54,224 nt of DNA, taken from NCBI GenBank assembly GCA_964582365.1, contig CAZOQV010000004.1, forward strand, positions 1-54,224, given 5' to 3'. This document shows positions 15,452-23,034 of the stretch, piece after piece. The stretch's first letter is position 1. Every line of letters starts with the position of its first letter. This DNA is from WARW01 sp964582365 (lineage in GTDB: Bacteria > Patescibacteriota > Microgenomatia > UBA12405). The notes under the pieces are model-generated. The model ran no database searches. It was not told the origin of the DNA and saw nothing but the letters and a program-made list of their open reading frames with translations. A program made the translations under genes and the position numbers.

Positions 15452-16369
15452 ATGATCGAAACAAATAAATTTAATATCAAAACCGTAAAATCAGACGATA
15501 AATACGGAAAGTTCGAACTTAGTCCATTAGTTGGTGGCTTCGGTCACACTCTTGGGAATGCTTTACGCCGAGTTTTATTAATCACCATTCCTGGTGCTGC
15601 TATTACCCATATCCGTATTGATGGTGCCAACCATCTTTTTACTACTCTTCCTGGAGTTAAAGAAGATTTAGTTGAAATTTCTTTAAATCTTAAAAAAATT
15701 AAATTTAATTATACTAAAAATGAACCAATCGTTTTAACTCTCGACAAAAAAGGTCCAGGAGTTATTACTGCTGGTGATATTACTGATAATGATTTGTGCA
15801 AAGTTGCCAATCCAGATCAAGTAATTGCTACTCTTTCTGATAATAAAGCATCTCTTAAAATGTCTTTAACCATCGAAAGGGGAGTTGGATACACTTTAGC
15901 TAAAGAACAAACTACCGATGTTGTGGGCGAAATCATTCTTGATGCCGCTTTTACTCCAGTTATTAAAACCAATTACATGGTTGAACCAACTCGTTTAGGT
16001 AAAAAATCCGATTACGATAAATTAACCATGGAAATTTGGACTGATGGTTCTATTCAACCTATCATGGCTCTTAAAATGGCTGCCAAAGATCTAATCAGTT
16101 CTTTTAGTCAAATTGTTGATCCTAAAGAATTTGAAGAAGAAGTTATCACTCTTTTAGCTGCTCCAAATCCACACAGCAGTGATATTTCTGTTGAAGAAAT
16201 CGAACTTCCTCTCAGAGTTACCAATGCTCTTAAAAAAGCTGGTTATCCAACTGTCGACGCTTTAATCAAAGCCGGCCGTCTAGATGTCAGTAAAGCTAAA
16301 AATGTTGGCGAAAAATCATTAAAGGTTATTGATGCCTGGCTTAAAGAAAGAGGCTTCACTTGGAAATAA
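15452..16369 (+). CDS. rpoA: RNA polymerase alpha subunit
   Basis: 305 residues. The N-terminal domain dimerises and assembles beta and beta'; FELSPLVGGFGHTLGNALRRVLL is visible near residues 22-44 in parts (GFGHTLGNALRRVLL). The C-terminal domain (about 250-305, LPLRVTNALKKAGYPTV and VGEKSLKVIDAWL) binds UP elements and activators. AAAGGAG (15441-15447) only 4 bases before the ATG is one of the few Shine-Dalgarno sites in the cluster. Confidence 0.98.
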   Translation: MIETNKFNIKTVKSDDKYGKFELSPLVGGFGHTLGNALRRVLLITIPGAAITHIRIDGANHLFTTLPGVKEDLVEISLNLKKIKFNYTKNEPIVLTLDKKGPGVITAGDITDNDLCKVANPDQVIATLSDNKASLKMSLTIERGVGYTLAKEQTTDVVGEIILDAAFTPVIKTNYMVEPTRLGKKSDYDKLTMEIWTDGSIQPIMALKMAAKDLISSFSQIVDPKEFEEEVITLLAAPNPHSSDISVEEIELPLRVTNALKKAGYPTVDALIKAGRLDVSKAKNVGEKSLKVIDAWLKERGFTWK

Positions 16370-16372
16370 AAT

Positions 16373-16834
16373 ATGAAACATCGTATCGCCGGCAAAAAAT
16401 TATGCCGAAATTTTAATGAAAGAAAAGCTTTAATCAAATCTTTGACTAGATCTATGTTTACTTATGGTGCCATCAAAACCACTAAAGCTAAAGTAGAAGC
16501 TATTGTTCCTACTGTTGAAAGATTATCCAATATTATTATTACCAAAGAGGAATTAACCGCCAAAAGAGAATTGTATAAAGTTCTTCAAGATCAACATTGG
16601 GTTAATCGTGTTGTCGCTAACTTTAAATCAGTTTTTGGTGATCAAAAATCAAACTTCACTACTGTTGAAAAAATTAAACGACGTTTTGGTGATGATGCTT
16701 TAATTGTCAAAATTAGCTTTATTAAACCTGTCAATTTCCAACCAGAAAAGAAAGAAGAAATAAAAAAAGAAAAAGCAGTAAAGAAAACTAAAAAAGTAGA
16801 GAAAGTTAAAGCAGTCAAAAAGGAGACAAAATAA
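16373..16834 (+). CDS. rplQ: 50S ribosomal protein L17 with Lys-rich tail
   Basis: 153 residues; the core (MKHRIAGKKLCRNFNERKALIKSLTRSM in parts, LTRSMFTYGAIKTTKAKVEA) is about 120 residues and is followed by a Lys/Glu/Val tail of about 35. L17 lies at the tunnel exit side of the 50S. Its stop overlaps the rplM start by one base (TAATG). Confidence 0.96.
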   Translation: MKHRIAGKKLCRNFNERKALIKSLTRSMFTYGAIKTTKAKVEAIVPTVERLSNIIITKEELTAKRELYKVLQDQHWVNRVVANFKSVFGDQKSNFTTVEKIKRRFGDDALIVKISFIKPVNFQPEKKEEIKKEKAVKKTKKVEKVKAVKKETK

Positions 16835-17250
16835 TGAAAACCACAGTTTTAAAAGGTAAAGCCGTTGAAAGAAAATGGCATTTAATTGATGCTAAGGGAC
16901 AAACTCTTGGTCGTATCTGTACTCAAATTGCTCAATTGTTAATGGGTAAAGATAAATTAACATTTTCTTATCATCGAGATGATGGTGATTATGTTGTTGT
17001 CATCAATTCCAGTGAAGTTGAAACTACTGGTAAAAAAATTAAACAAAAAATTTATTACCATCACACTGCTTGGTCAGGTCATTTAAAAGAACTTACCTTG
17101 GGTGAACTTATGAGAAAAGATTCTCGTCAAGTTATTACTCATGGTGTTCATGGCATGATACCTAAAAATAAATTAAGAGACACTAGAATGACTCGTTTAA
17201 AAGTTTTTGTTGGTGCTGAGCACACTTACGCTGATAAATTTACTAAATAA
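16834..17250 (+). CDS. rplM: 50S ribosomal protein L13
   Basis: 138 residues. L13 is an early 23S-binding assembly protein. RKWHLIDAKGQTLGRICTQIA, YHHTAWSGHLKELTLGEL and the HGMIPKNKLRDTRMTRLKVFVG motif are diagnostic in their parts. It pairs with rpsI as in most bacteria. Confidence 0.97.
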   Translation: MKTTVLKGKAVERKWHLIDAKGQTLGRICTQIAQLLMGKDKLTFSYHRDDGDYVVVINSSEVETTGKKIKQKIYYHHTAWSGHLKELTLGELMRKDSRQVITHGVHGMIPKNKLRDTRMTRLKVFVGAEHTYADKFTK

Positions 17251-17254
17251 TATT

Positions 17255-17668
17255 ATGGTAACTAAAAAAACTACTTCAAACACTTACACTTATGCAATTG
17301 GTCGTCGAAAGGCTGCTATTGCTGCTGTTAAATTGTTTTTTGGAAAAGGGGAATCCATGATTAACGGAATTGCTATTGAAAAATATTTTCCCAGTAAAAC
17401 ATCTAAAATTGCCTACGACAGACCTTTTTTAATCACTGATACTATTGGTAAATATTATTTCCAAGCCAAACTAACTGGCGGCGGAAAAGGTGGTCAGGTT
17501 GAGGCTCTCAGCTTAGCTATTTGCCGAGCTTTAGTTAAAATCGATACTAACTTCAAACCGATTATAAAACCAACTGGTTTATTAACCGTTGATTCCAGAG
17601 TCAGAGAACGAAGAATGGTTGGCACTGGTGGTAAATCGAGACGACAGAAACAATCTCCAAAGCGTTAA
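17255..17668 (+). CDS. rpsI: 30S ribosomal protein S9
   Basis: 137 residues from the ATG at 17255, 4 bases after rplM; an in-frame upstream start at 17207 inside rplM adds unconserved residues and is rejected. S9 reaches the P-site tRNA with its C-terminal tail, which here ends SPKR (usually SKR). YAIGRRKAAIAAVKLF and LTGGGKGGQVEALSLAICRAL are family motifs. Last gene of the cluster, followed by a strong terminator. Confidence 0.96.
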   Translation: MVTKKTTSNTYTYAIGRRKAAIAAVKLFFGKGESMINGIAIEKYFPSKTSKIAYDRPFLITDTIGKYYFQAKLTGGGKGGQVEALSLAICRALVKIDTNFKPIIKPTGLLTVDSRVRERRMVGTGGKSRRQKQSPKR

Positions 17669-17686
17669 TTCACTTTACAAATTTTC

Positions 17687-17711
17687 AACCCCGCCAATCG
17701 GCGGGGTTTTT
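17687..17711 (+). terminator. terminator of the ribosomal cluster
   Basis: AACCCCGCC (17687-17695), loop AATC, GGCGGGGTT (17700-17708), then a T-run to 17711. The 9-bp GC-rich stem ends the tuf-rpsI cluster. The next promoter follows immediately. Confidence 0.92.
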
Positions 17712-17714
17712 GTT

Positions 17715-17720
17715 TATAAT
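17715..17720 (+). promoter_or_regulatory. -10 box before uppP, leaderless spacing
   Basis: TATAAT, 8 bases before the uppP ATG (17729). No clear -35 is visible because the rpsI terminator occupies that place. Confidence 0.6.
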
Positions 17721-17728
17721 CAATTCAT

Positions 17729-18457
17729 ATGTCATTTATTCAAACCATCATTCTCGGCTTCATTCAGGGTATCTCTGAATTTTTACCAATTTCTTCTTCT
17801 GGCCATCTCAATTTAGCCCAATATTTTTTTAAAACTGAACCATCTTTAACTTTAGATATTTTTTTAAACACCGCCACTTTTCTTTCTGTCCTTTTTTTCT
17901 TTAGAAAGCAAATCAAATATTTTTTTCAAAATTTAAAATTTATTATAGTTGCTTCTATTCCAGCTGCCTTGGTTGGGATTTTTTTTAAAGATCAAGTCGA
18001 TTTGATTTTTACCAATATTCACCTTTTACCATTTTTCTTTATTTTAAGTTCAATTTTTGTCTTTTCAACCAAATTTTTTGGTCAAAAAGATAATAAATTA
18101 AATTATAAAAAAGCCTTAATTATCGGACTTTTTCAAGCAATTGCTATTTTTCCAGGAATTTCCCGTGCTGGTGCCACCATTTTTGCTGCTTTATTATTAG
18201 GACTTGCCCCAATCCAAGCCTTTAGTTTTTCTTTTTGTCTTTTTATCCCGGCCTCTTTCGGAGCTCTAGTTCTAGGTGCCAAAGATTTATCATCTTCTGG
18301 AATTTTAACCAAAGAATCTTTGCTTACATTTGTAATTACTTTTATTGTTGGTGTTTTTGCCCTTGGGATTCTTAAAAAAGTTTTAATCGGTAAAAAATTC
18401 TGGATTTTTGGAATTTATACTTTCATTCTCGCCTTAGTTCTCTTTTTTATTCTCTAA
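17729..18457 (+). CDS. uppP: undecaprenyl-diphosphatase UppP (BacA family)
   Basis: 242 residues, membrane protein with about seven or eight hydrophobic segments. It removes a phosphate from undecaprenyl diphosphate so that the lipid carrier can be reused for peptidoglycan and other surface glycans. The two signatures are present: GFIQGISEFLPISSSGHL at the N-terminus (residues 10-27) and PGISRAGAT in the middle (normally PGxSRSG). Somewhat shorter than the usual 260-280. It is the first gene after the ribosomal cluster and has its own -10. Confidence 0.94.
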   Translation: MSFIQTIILGFIQGISEFLPISSSGHLNLAQYFFKTEPSLTLDIFLNTATFLSVLFFFRKQIKYFFQNLKFIIVASIPAALVGIFFKDQVDLIFTNIHLLPFFFILSSIFVFSTKFFGQKDNKLNYKKALIIGLFQAIAIFPGISRAGATIFAALLLGLAPIQAFSFSFCLFIPASFGALVLGAKDLSSSGILTKESLLTFVITFIVGVFALGILKKVLIGKKFWIFGIYTFILALVLFFIL

Positions 18458-18618
18458 CAATCACCAGTCTTTCCACTTAATTTACATAATATAAATTTCT
18501 TTAAATTTTTTGAGATCAAACTATCAACCTTTTTCTTGACTATCAGCTTCTTTTCTTTATCATTTCTGATTTCAATTTTAAAAATCAATTCTTGTTCGTA
18601 ATTATTTTCTATATCCAT
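18454..18618 (-). CDS. small hypothetical protein (54 aa)
   Basis: An open frame of 54 residues, Lys/Ile/Glu-rich (starts MDIENNYEQELIFKIEIRN), running convergently into the end of uppP with a 3-base overlap of stop codons. It starts 32 bases after the exonuclease gene on the same strand, so it could be the second gene of that unit. No domain is recognised. Support is limited to its position, the absence of any other use of this stretch and protein-like composition. Confidence 0.4.
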   Translation of the reverse strand: MDIENNYEQELIFKIEIRNDKEKKLIVKKKVDSLISKNLKKFILCKLSGKTGDC

Positions 18619-18624
18619 TTATTA

Positions 18625-18652
18625 TTAATTCTTAATTATTAATTCTTAATTA
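18625..18652. repeat. TTAATTM heptanucleotide repeat x4
   Basis: TTAATTC, TTAATTA, TTAATTC, TTAATTA in exact 7-base register. The last unit covers the stop codon of the exonuclease gene, so the stop itself is part of the repeat. Confidence 0.75.
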
Positions 18653-19603
18653 AATCTGTCCACTCATAAACTCTTTCCAGACTAAATAAAGTTGAGAAGT
18701 GGAAAAAGCATCTCTCGACACATAATCAGCTATTTTTTGGTAATCTTTATCGTCAAAAAGTTGATTAACGGCATCTCCATGAACCCCTTCTTCCTTTGGA
18801 TTCTCAATTCCAAAGGCTTTGCATAAAAATTCTAATTTGTAAGGTCGATTGCTTTGTTTAATTTTATTTTGTAAATCAATAAAATTTTCTGACCATTTCC
18901 TAATTTCTAATGATACTTTAACTCGATTTATTCCAGATCTGATTATTAAATATGGAAAATCAAAACTTTCTCCATTATAAGTCACAAATTGTTCATATTT
19001 TTTGGCTTCTTTCCAAAATTCTTCCAATAATTCTATCTCATTTTTACAAATTTTATACGTAAAATTTTCTTTTTCTGGAATTAATTCTTTATCAGCTAAA
19101 ATAAAAGTTGTTCCTTTTTTTGTTCCTAAATCAAAACAACCAATCGCGCAAACCATTCCAAAAATAGAATATAATCCAGTTTTTGCTTTGGCAATATCTT
19201 TATTTTCTTCACCTTTTTCCAAATTATTTAATAAATAATCCTGTTCTTTTTCGTCTAGTTCATCAAATTTTTTACCCACAGTTTCAATATCAAAAACCAT
19301 TGTTGGAATAGTTGGTAAATAATCATTTGACTCTTCAGTATTTACGATTTGGCAACTGTCGATAATTAGGCTTATTTTACCGTTATATTCTTGAGATTTA
19401 CCGTTAACTTCAATAACTTTTCCCACTTCAAAATGGCATTGAGGAATGTTGTTATTCCAAATTTTAGCTTCAATTTTTCCATCCTTATTATTCAACTCTA
19501 AAACATAAAAAGTATCCCCGTTTTTGGTCTGTTTAATTTCTTGATTACCCACCAAAAAGTGTTCATCTCTTATTACTTCATTTGCTCCAAATTTAATAGC
19601 CAT
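18650..19603 (-). CDS. OB-fold plus PolB-like 3'-5' exonuclease
   Basis: 317 residues. The first 95 or so look like an OB-fold nucleic-acid-binding domain (DTFYVLELNNKDGKIEAKIW, FEVGKVIEVNGKSQEYNGKI in parts). The rest is a DEDD-type exonuclease related to the proofreading domain of DNA polymerase B: FDIET (motif I, about residue 106), TYNGESFDFPYL (motif II, about 212) and HGDAVNQLFDD then YVSRDAFSTSQLY (motif III). It probably trims single-stranded DNA or RNA in the cytoplasm. The combination recalls YhaM, where an OB-fold precedes an HD nuclease instead. TATAAT lies 7 bases before the ATG. Residues SLEIRK are coded by a heptad-like segment (18893-18913). Confidence 0.8.
   Translation of the reverse strand: MAIKFGANEVIRDEHFLVGNQEIKQTKNGDTFYVLELNNKDGKIEAKIWNNNIPQCHFEVGKVIEVNGKSQEYNGKISLIIDSCQIVNTEESNDYLPTIPTMVFDIETVGKKFDELDEKEQDYLLNNLEKGEENKDIAKAKTGLYSIFGMVCAIGCFDLGTKKGTTFILADKELIPEKENFTYKICKNEIELLEEFWKEAKKYEQFVTYNGESFDFPYLIIRSGINRVKVSLEIRKWSENFIDLQNKIKQSNRPYKLEFLCKAFGIENPKEEGVHGDAVNQLFDDKDYQKIADYVSRDAFSTSQLYLVWKEFMSGQI
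18893..18913 (-). repeat. possible heptad-type insertion in the exonuclease gene
   Basis: On the minus strand TCATTAGAAATTAG is followed by GAAATGG. The first 14 bases equal part of the 20-mer shared by the CCA-enzyme and trmD genes, here in the coding orientation and read as SLEIRK. It is short, so chance is not excluded. Confidence 0.45.
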
Positions 19604-19610
19604 ACCTTTG

Positions 19611-19616
19611 ATTATA
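19611..19616 (-). promoter_or_regulatory. -10 box of the exonuclease gene, leaderless spacing
   Basis: TATAAT on the minus strand, 7 bases before the ATG whose first base is 19603. It faces the ppa promoter in the 57-base divergent spacer. Confidence 0.65.
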
Positions 19617-19623
19617 CATAATT

Positions 19624-19651
19624 TTGATTTAACTTTTGAGGATGTTATAAT
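19624..19651 (+). promoter_or_regulatory. ppa promoter, leaderless spacing
   Basis: TTGATT (19624-19629), 16-base spacer, TATAAT (19646-19651) preceded by TGT (extended -10). Nine bases separate the -10 from the ATG at 19661. Confidence 0.7.
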
Positions 19652-19660
19652 CTTTGCAAT

Positions 19661-20185
19661 ATGTTTTCACAAATAAAAATCGGAGACAAATCTCCCAAAA
19701 CCGTTAATGCTATTATTGAAATCCCTCAAAAGACCTCAAACAAATATGAGTATGATGAGAAAATGGATATCATTAAACTAGATCGTGTTCTTCATTCCCC
19801 TATGTTTTATCCTGTTGATTATGGTTTTATCCCTGGCACTCGCAGCAGTGATGGTGACAATTTAGATGTTATGGTTTTAACCGATTCTCCAGTCTTTACT
19901 GGTTGTCTTATGGAAGTCAGACCTATTGGTTTATTTATTATGTGTGACGAAGAGGGTGATGATGAAAAAATATTAGCTGTTCCTGCTAAAAATCCTCACT
20001 ACAATCATATTGAAAAATTATCCGATGTTCCTGAACATTTTCTTAAAGAAATTACTCACTTTTTCAATGAATATAAAAAATTAGAAAAAAACAAAACTGC
20101 TTGTGTTAAGGGCTGGAAAGATCAAGAAGAAGCTTATGCTTTCATTGAAAAAGCTGTCAAAATCTATCAACAAGAACAAAAATAA
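19661..20185 (+). CDS. ppa: inorganic pyrophosphatase (family I)
   Basis: 174 residues, normal for the soluble bacterial enzyme. It hydrolyses PPi and so drives aminoacylation, NAD and nucleic-acid synthesis. The signature DGDNLDVMVL (about residues 66-75, usually DGDPLDVLV) holds the metal-binding Asp residues; YPVDYGFIPGT precedes it and the DVPEHFLKEITHFFNEYKKLE segment is typical. It is monocistronic, as a terminator-free 38-base spacer with a new promoter follows. Confidence 0.96.
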   Translation: MFSQIKIGDKSPKTVNAIIEIPQKTSNKYEYDEKMDIIKLDRVLHSPMFYPVDYGFIPGTRSSDGDNLDVMVLTDSPVFTGCLMEVRPIGLFIMCDEEGDDEKILAVPAKNPHYNHIEKLSDVPEHFLKEITHFFNEYKKLEKNKTACVKGWKDQEEAYAFIEKAVKIYQQEQK

Positions 20186-20188
20186 TTT

Positions 20189-20216
20189 TTGTTTAACTAC
20201 ACAATTGGTCTATAAT
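20189..20216 (+). promoter_or_regulatory. promoter of the GH1 gene, leaderless spacing
   Basis: TTGTTT (20189-20194), 16-base spacer, TATAAT (20211-20216), then 7 bases to the ATG at 20224. The same TTGTTT hexamer serves rnpB. Confidence 0.75.
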
Positions 20217-20223
20217 ATAAGAA

Positions 20224-21630
20224 ATGGCTAAAGAATATATCACTCCTAGTGATGTTGTAAAACAGCTTCAGGATTCACGTAAAGCAGCTTTATTTACGGG
20301 AGTAGCTACTAGTGATTTCCAAAGTCATCCAAGTAATGGAAAACCGTGTACTGATTGGGAAGATAAAGTCCGTAACGAAATTACCAACGGAACAGAAGAT
20401 CCTGGGGATTTACCTAAATTTTTAGAAAAACCTGCGGATTATATCAATCGTTCTCAAGAATTAGGCAATAATATGTTTCGATTTTCATTTGATTTTGGCC
20501 GTCTTTGTCCAAACGATGGTCAATTTGATCAAGATTTAATGTCAGATTATATAAAAATTATTGCTTTAATAAAAGCTCGTGGACAAGAACCGATGATTAC
20601 TTTAAATCATTTCACCATGCCTAAATTTTTACTTAAATTGGATAAAAGTGGAAATATTCAGAAAGGAGCTTGGGAAAATCCCGATGTTCAAAAACATTTT
20701 CAATTTTACATCAAAAATGTCGTCAATTTTTTATCAAATGAAGACTTTGTTAATACGTCCCTGAAAGATTCTGGTATTAATAAGGATGAAAAAGACAAAG
20801 TTCAATCGGAAGGATTAGTTAAATATTTTCTTTCGCTAAATGAACCAGGCATTATTTTGTCTCAAGGGTATATTTATGGTCTTTTCCCTCCTTATAAAAA
20901 AGGGAATTTTATTGCTCTTAATCATGTTCTTTCTGAATTAGTTAATGCGCATGATTTTGTTATGACAGAGATACATTCAGGAAAACTAAAAGATCCAGAA
21001 GTAGGTCTAACACAGAATCTTACAAATTGGGATGGTTTTTTAGGAAATATTTTAGATTCAGTTACTAATAAAGGTATTATTTCGAAATTTGAAAGAGATG
21101 GAACATATAGTGATTTTCTCAGTCTTCAATATTATTCTCGAATGACTGTCCCATGTTTTAATAAAGAAGGAAAAAATTATGGAGATCATCCTGAATTTGG
21201 TGATATGTATCCACCGGGAATATGTAAGATGTTAAAACAAATGAATAAACAATATCCCAAAAAGGAAATTTTTATTACTGAATTCGGATTTTCAGACAAA
21301 AATGATCAAAGAAGACCTTATTGGATTTTAGAAACAATCAATTATGCTTTAAAAGCCAAAAATGAAGGTGTTCCTCTTAAAGGAATGTTGCTTTGGACCT
21401 TAGTAAATAATTTTGAATGGGCTTACGGTATGACACAAAAATTTGGTCTTTTTGATGAATCTGAATTAAAAAAACCACTTAAACAATCCTCATCAAATGA
21501 TCCTGTTAGAAGTTGGGAAGTTTGGCAAACTTTTAATAAAGCGTTAACTTGTCCAACTAATGAAAATTTTCAATGTTTACAAAAAATATACGATCGATCT
21601 AAGGCTCAGTTTGAAAATTATAAAAAATAA
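20224..21630 (+). CDS. glycoside hydrolase family 1 (beta-glycosidase)
   Basis: 468 residues, normal for GH1. It should cleave a beta-linked sugar from a small glycoside by a retaining mechanism. The (beta/alpha)8 fold landmarks are in order: FTGVATSDFQ at the N-terminus, LNHF in the middle, the acid/base in LNEP (E207), the nucleophile in ITEFGFSD (E353; usually ITENG) and LWTLVNNFEWAYG near the C-terminus. No signal peptide is visible, so it acts in the cytoplasm or leaves by another route. Substrate cannot be read from sequence. No transporter is adjacent. It is a single-gene unit. Confidence 0.92.
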   Translation: MAKEYITPSDVVKQLQDSRKAALFTGVATSDFQSHPSNGKPCTDWEDKVRNEITNGTEDPGDLPKFLEKPADYINRSQELGNNMFRFSFDFGRLCPNDGQFDQDLMSDYIKIIALIKARGQEPMITLNHFTMPKFLLKLDKSGNIQKGAWENPDVQKHFQFYIKNVVNFLSNEDFVNTSLKDSGINKDEKDKVQSEGLVKYFLSLNEPGIILSQGYIYGLFPPYKKGNFIALNHVLSELVNAHDFVMTEIHSGKLKDPEVGLTQNLTNWDGFLGNILDSVTNKGIISKFERDGTYSDFLSLQYYSRMTVPCFNKEGKNYGDHPEFGDMYPPGICKMLKQMNKQYPKKEIFITEFGFSDKNDQRRPYWILETINYALKAKNEGVPLKGMLLWTLVNNFEWAYGMTQKFGLFDESELKKPLKQSSSNDPVRSWEVWQTFNKALTCPTNENFQCLQKIYDRSKAQFENYKK

Positions 21631-21647
21631 ATTTCCATACAACCTAA

Positions 21648-21664
21648 GTCGGGCTTTGCCCGAC
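21648..21664. repeat. GC-rich hairpin after the GH1 gene
   Basis: GTCGGGC, loop TTT, GCCCGAC. A second small hairpin CCCC-TTC-GGGG lies at 21697-21707. Neither has a T-run. Between them is GAAGCGAAGCGAAG. They belong to the repeat-rich 21631-21730 stretch beside the tRNA gene, which otherwise shows nothing coding. Confidence 0.7.
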
Positions 21665-21677
21665 GAAGCGAAGCGAA

Positions 21678-21694
21678 GTCGGGGATACAAGATT
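21678..21694. repeat. partial copy of the tRNA-Pro 3' end
   Basis: 17 bases (GTCGGGGATACAAGATT) identical to 21731-21747, which is the 3' end of the tRNA gene plus two flanking positions. The two copies are direct repeats 53 bases apart. ATCTTGTAT at 21720-21728 is the inverted form of the ATACAAGAT part. Confidence 0.75.
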
Positions 21695-21731
21695 TACCCC
21701 TTCGGGGCATAAACTTCTCATCTTGTATTTG

Positions 21732-21805
21732 TCGGGGATACAAGATTCGAACTTGCAACCTCACGGACCCCATCCGTGCGCGCTAGCCAATTGCGCCAAT
21801 CCCCG
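21732..21805 (-). tRNA. tRNA-Pro (anticodon GGG)
   Basis: The 74-base cloverleaf folds completely: acceptor CGGGGAT/ATCCCCG with the C1-G72 pair typical of bacterial tRNA-Pro and A73; D arm GCGC/GCGC; anticodon stem CACGG/CCGTG with loop ATGGGGT (anticodon GGG at 34-36, G37); 5-base variable loop; T arm GCAAG-TTCGAAT-CTTGT with a terminal G-T pair. CCA is not encoded (the genome continues CAAATA), so the CCA-adding enzyme at 36085-37431 is needed. Confidence 0.95.
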
Positions 21806-21942
21806 TTTTACTAACAAGTTATTTTAGCAAAAATTTAGCAATTTAAATCTGTTTCGTCTTTTATTCGGTTTTGCTTATTGACATGATATATTTCTTCTTG
21901 GTATCACTATATCTGTAAAGTTAATTTAATTAAAAAAACAAT

Positions 21943-23034
21943 ATGTATCAAAAGAAAAAGAAAAAAGAAGTCCAAAAAGGTTCTCCTGCTGGTGCTAATC
22001 AAGGTCAAAAAAATGAAGCTATTAGAGTTGCCATGGAGCAAATCACCAAAGCCTATGGTGATGGCGCCATTATGAAAATGGGTGAACGCACCGATATGGA
22101 TATTGAAGTTATTCCAACTGGTTGTTTGCCTCTCGATATTGCTCTTGGTGTTGGAGGTCTACCTCGTGGTCGTGTCACTGAAATTTTTGGTCCAGAAGCC
22201 TCTGGTAAAACCACTCTTTGTTTACGTGTCATTGCTGAAGCTCAAAAAATTGGTGGCACCGCCGCTTTCATCGATGTTGAACATGCTCTTGATCCAACTC
22301 GTGCTGCCGCCATTGGTGTCAATCTCGATAATCTTTTAATTTCTCAACCAGACAGTGGTGAACAAGCACTCGAAATCGTTGAAACTCTAGTTCGTTCCAA
22401 CGCTATTGATGTTGTTGTCCTCGATTCAGTGGCCGCTCTTGTTCCTAAGGCTGAAATTGAAGGTGAAATGGGAGATTCTATGATGGGTGTCCAAGCTCGC
22501 CTTATGTCTCAAGCTCTTCGTAAATTAACTGGTGCTATTTCCAAATCTAAAACTATTGTTATCTTTACTAATCAAATTCGCCAAAAAATAGGCATTATGT
22601 TTGGTAATCCTGAAACCACTCCTGGTGGTTTAGCTCTTAAATTTTATGCTTCAATCCGTATTGATGTTCGCAAAATTGCCAACATTAAAACTGCTGGTGG
22701 TGAATCTATTGGTTCTCAACACCGCGCTCGAATCATCAAAAACAAAGTCGCTCCGCCATTTAGAGAAGCTGAATTTGACATTATGAACAATGAAGGTGTT
22801 TCCATTTATGGAAGTCTGGTAGATTCCGCCGTTATTTACGGGATAATTGTTAAAGCTGGTGCTTTCTTTAAAATTGGTGATCAAAATATTCAAGGTCGTG
22901 AAGGTGCTAAAAAGTATCTTAAAGAAAATCCTAAAATCGCCGAAGATATTAAAAATCAGGTTTGGAAAAAAGTTAAAGAAAATACTGAACCAGTCAAAGT
23001 AGAATCATCTAGTGATTCCTCAGACGAAAAATAA
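21943..23034 (+). CDS. recA: recombinase RecA
   Basis: 363 residues. ATP-dependent strand exchange and SOS co-protease. Walker A GPEASGKTT (about residues 86-94), Walker B VVVLDSVAAL, the L2 DNA-binding loop around NQIRQKIGIMFGNPETTPGG, and an acidic Ser/Asp/Glu tail are all present. The N-terminus carries a Lys run (KKKKKE). A TTGACA at 21878-21883 may be its -35, but the -10 is poor (TATCAC at 18-base spacing), and there is a leader of about 30 bases. The stop overlaps recX by one base. Confidence 0.98.
   Translation: MYQKKKKKEVQKGSPAGANQGQKNEAIRVAMEQITKAYGDGAIMKMGERTDMDIEVIPTGCLPLDIALGVGGLPRGRVTEIFGPEASGKTTLCLRVIAEAQKIGGTAAFIDVEHALDPTRAAAIGVNLDNLLISQPDSGEQALEIVETLVRSNAIDVVVLDSVAALVPKAEIEGEMGDSMMGVQARLMSQALRKLTGAISKSKTIVIFTNQIRQKIGIMFGNPETTPGGLALKFYASIRIDVRKIANIKTAGGESIGSQHRARIIKNKVAPPFREAEFDIMNNEGVSIYGSLVDSAVIYGIIVKAGAFFKIGDQNIQGREGAKKYLKENPKIAEDIKNQVWKKVKENTEPVKVESSSDSSDEK

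Noticed and set aside
21631..21730. CRISPR or phage attachment region
   Set aside because: Only two copies of the 17-mer and no spacers of equal size; no integrase or cas gene is in the window, so only a scar is suggested.
21878..21913. Strong recA promoter or SOS operator
   Set aside because: TTGACA is good but no matching -10 at proper spacing and no LexA-box-like palindrome is visible.
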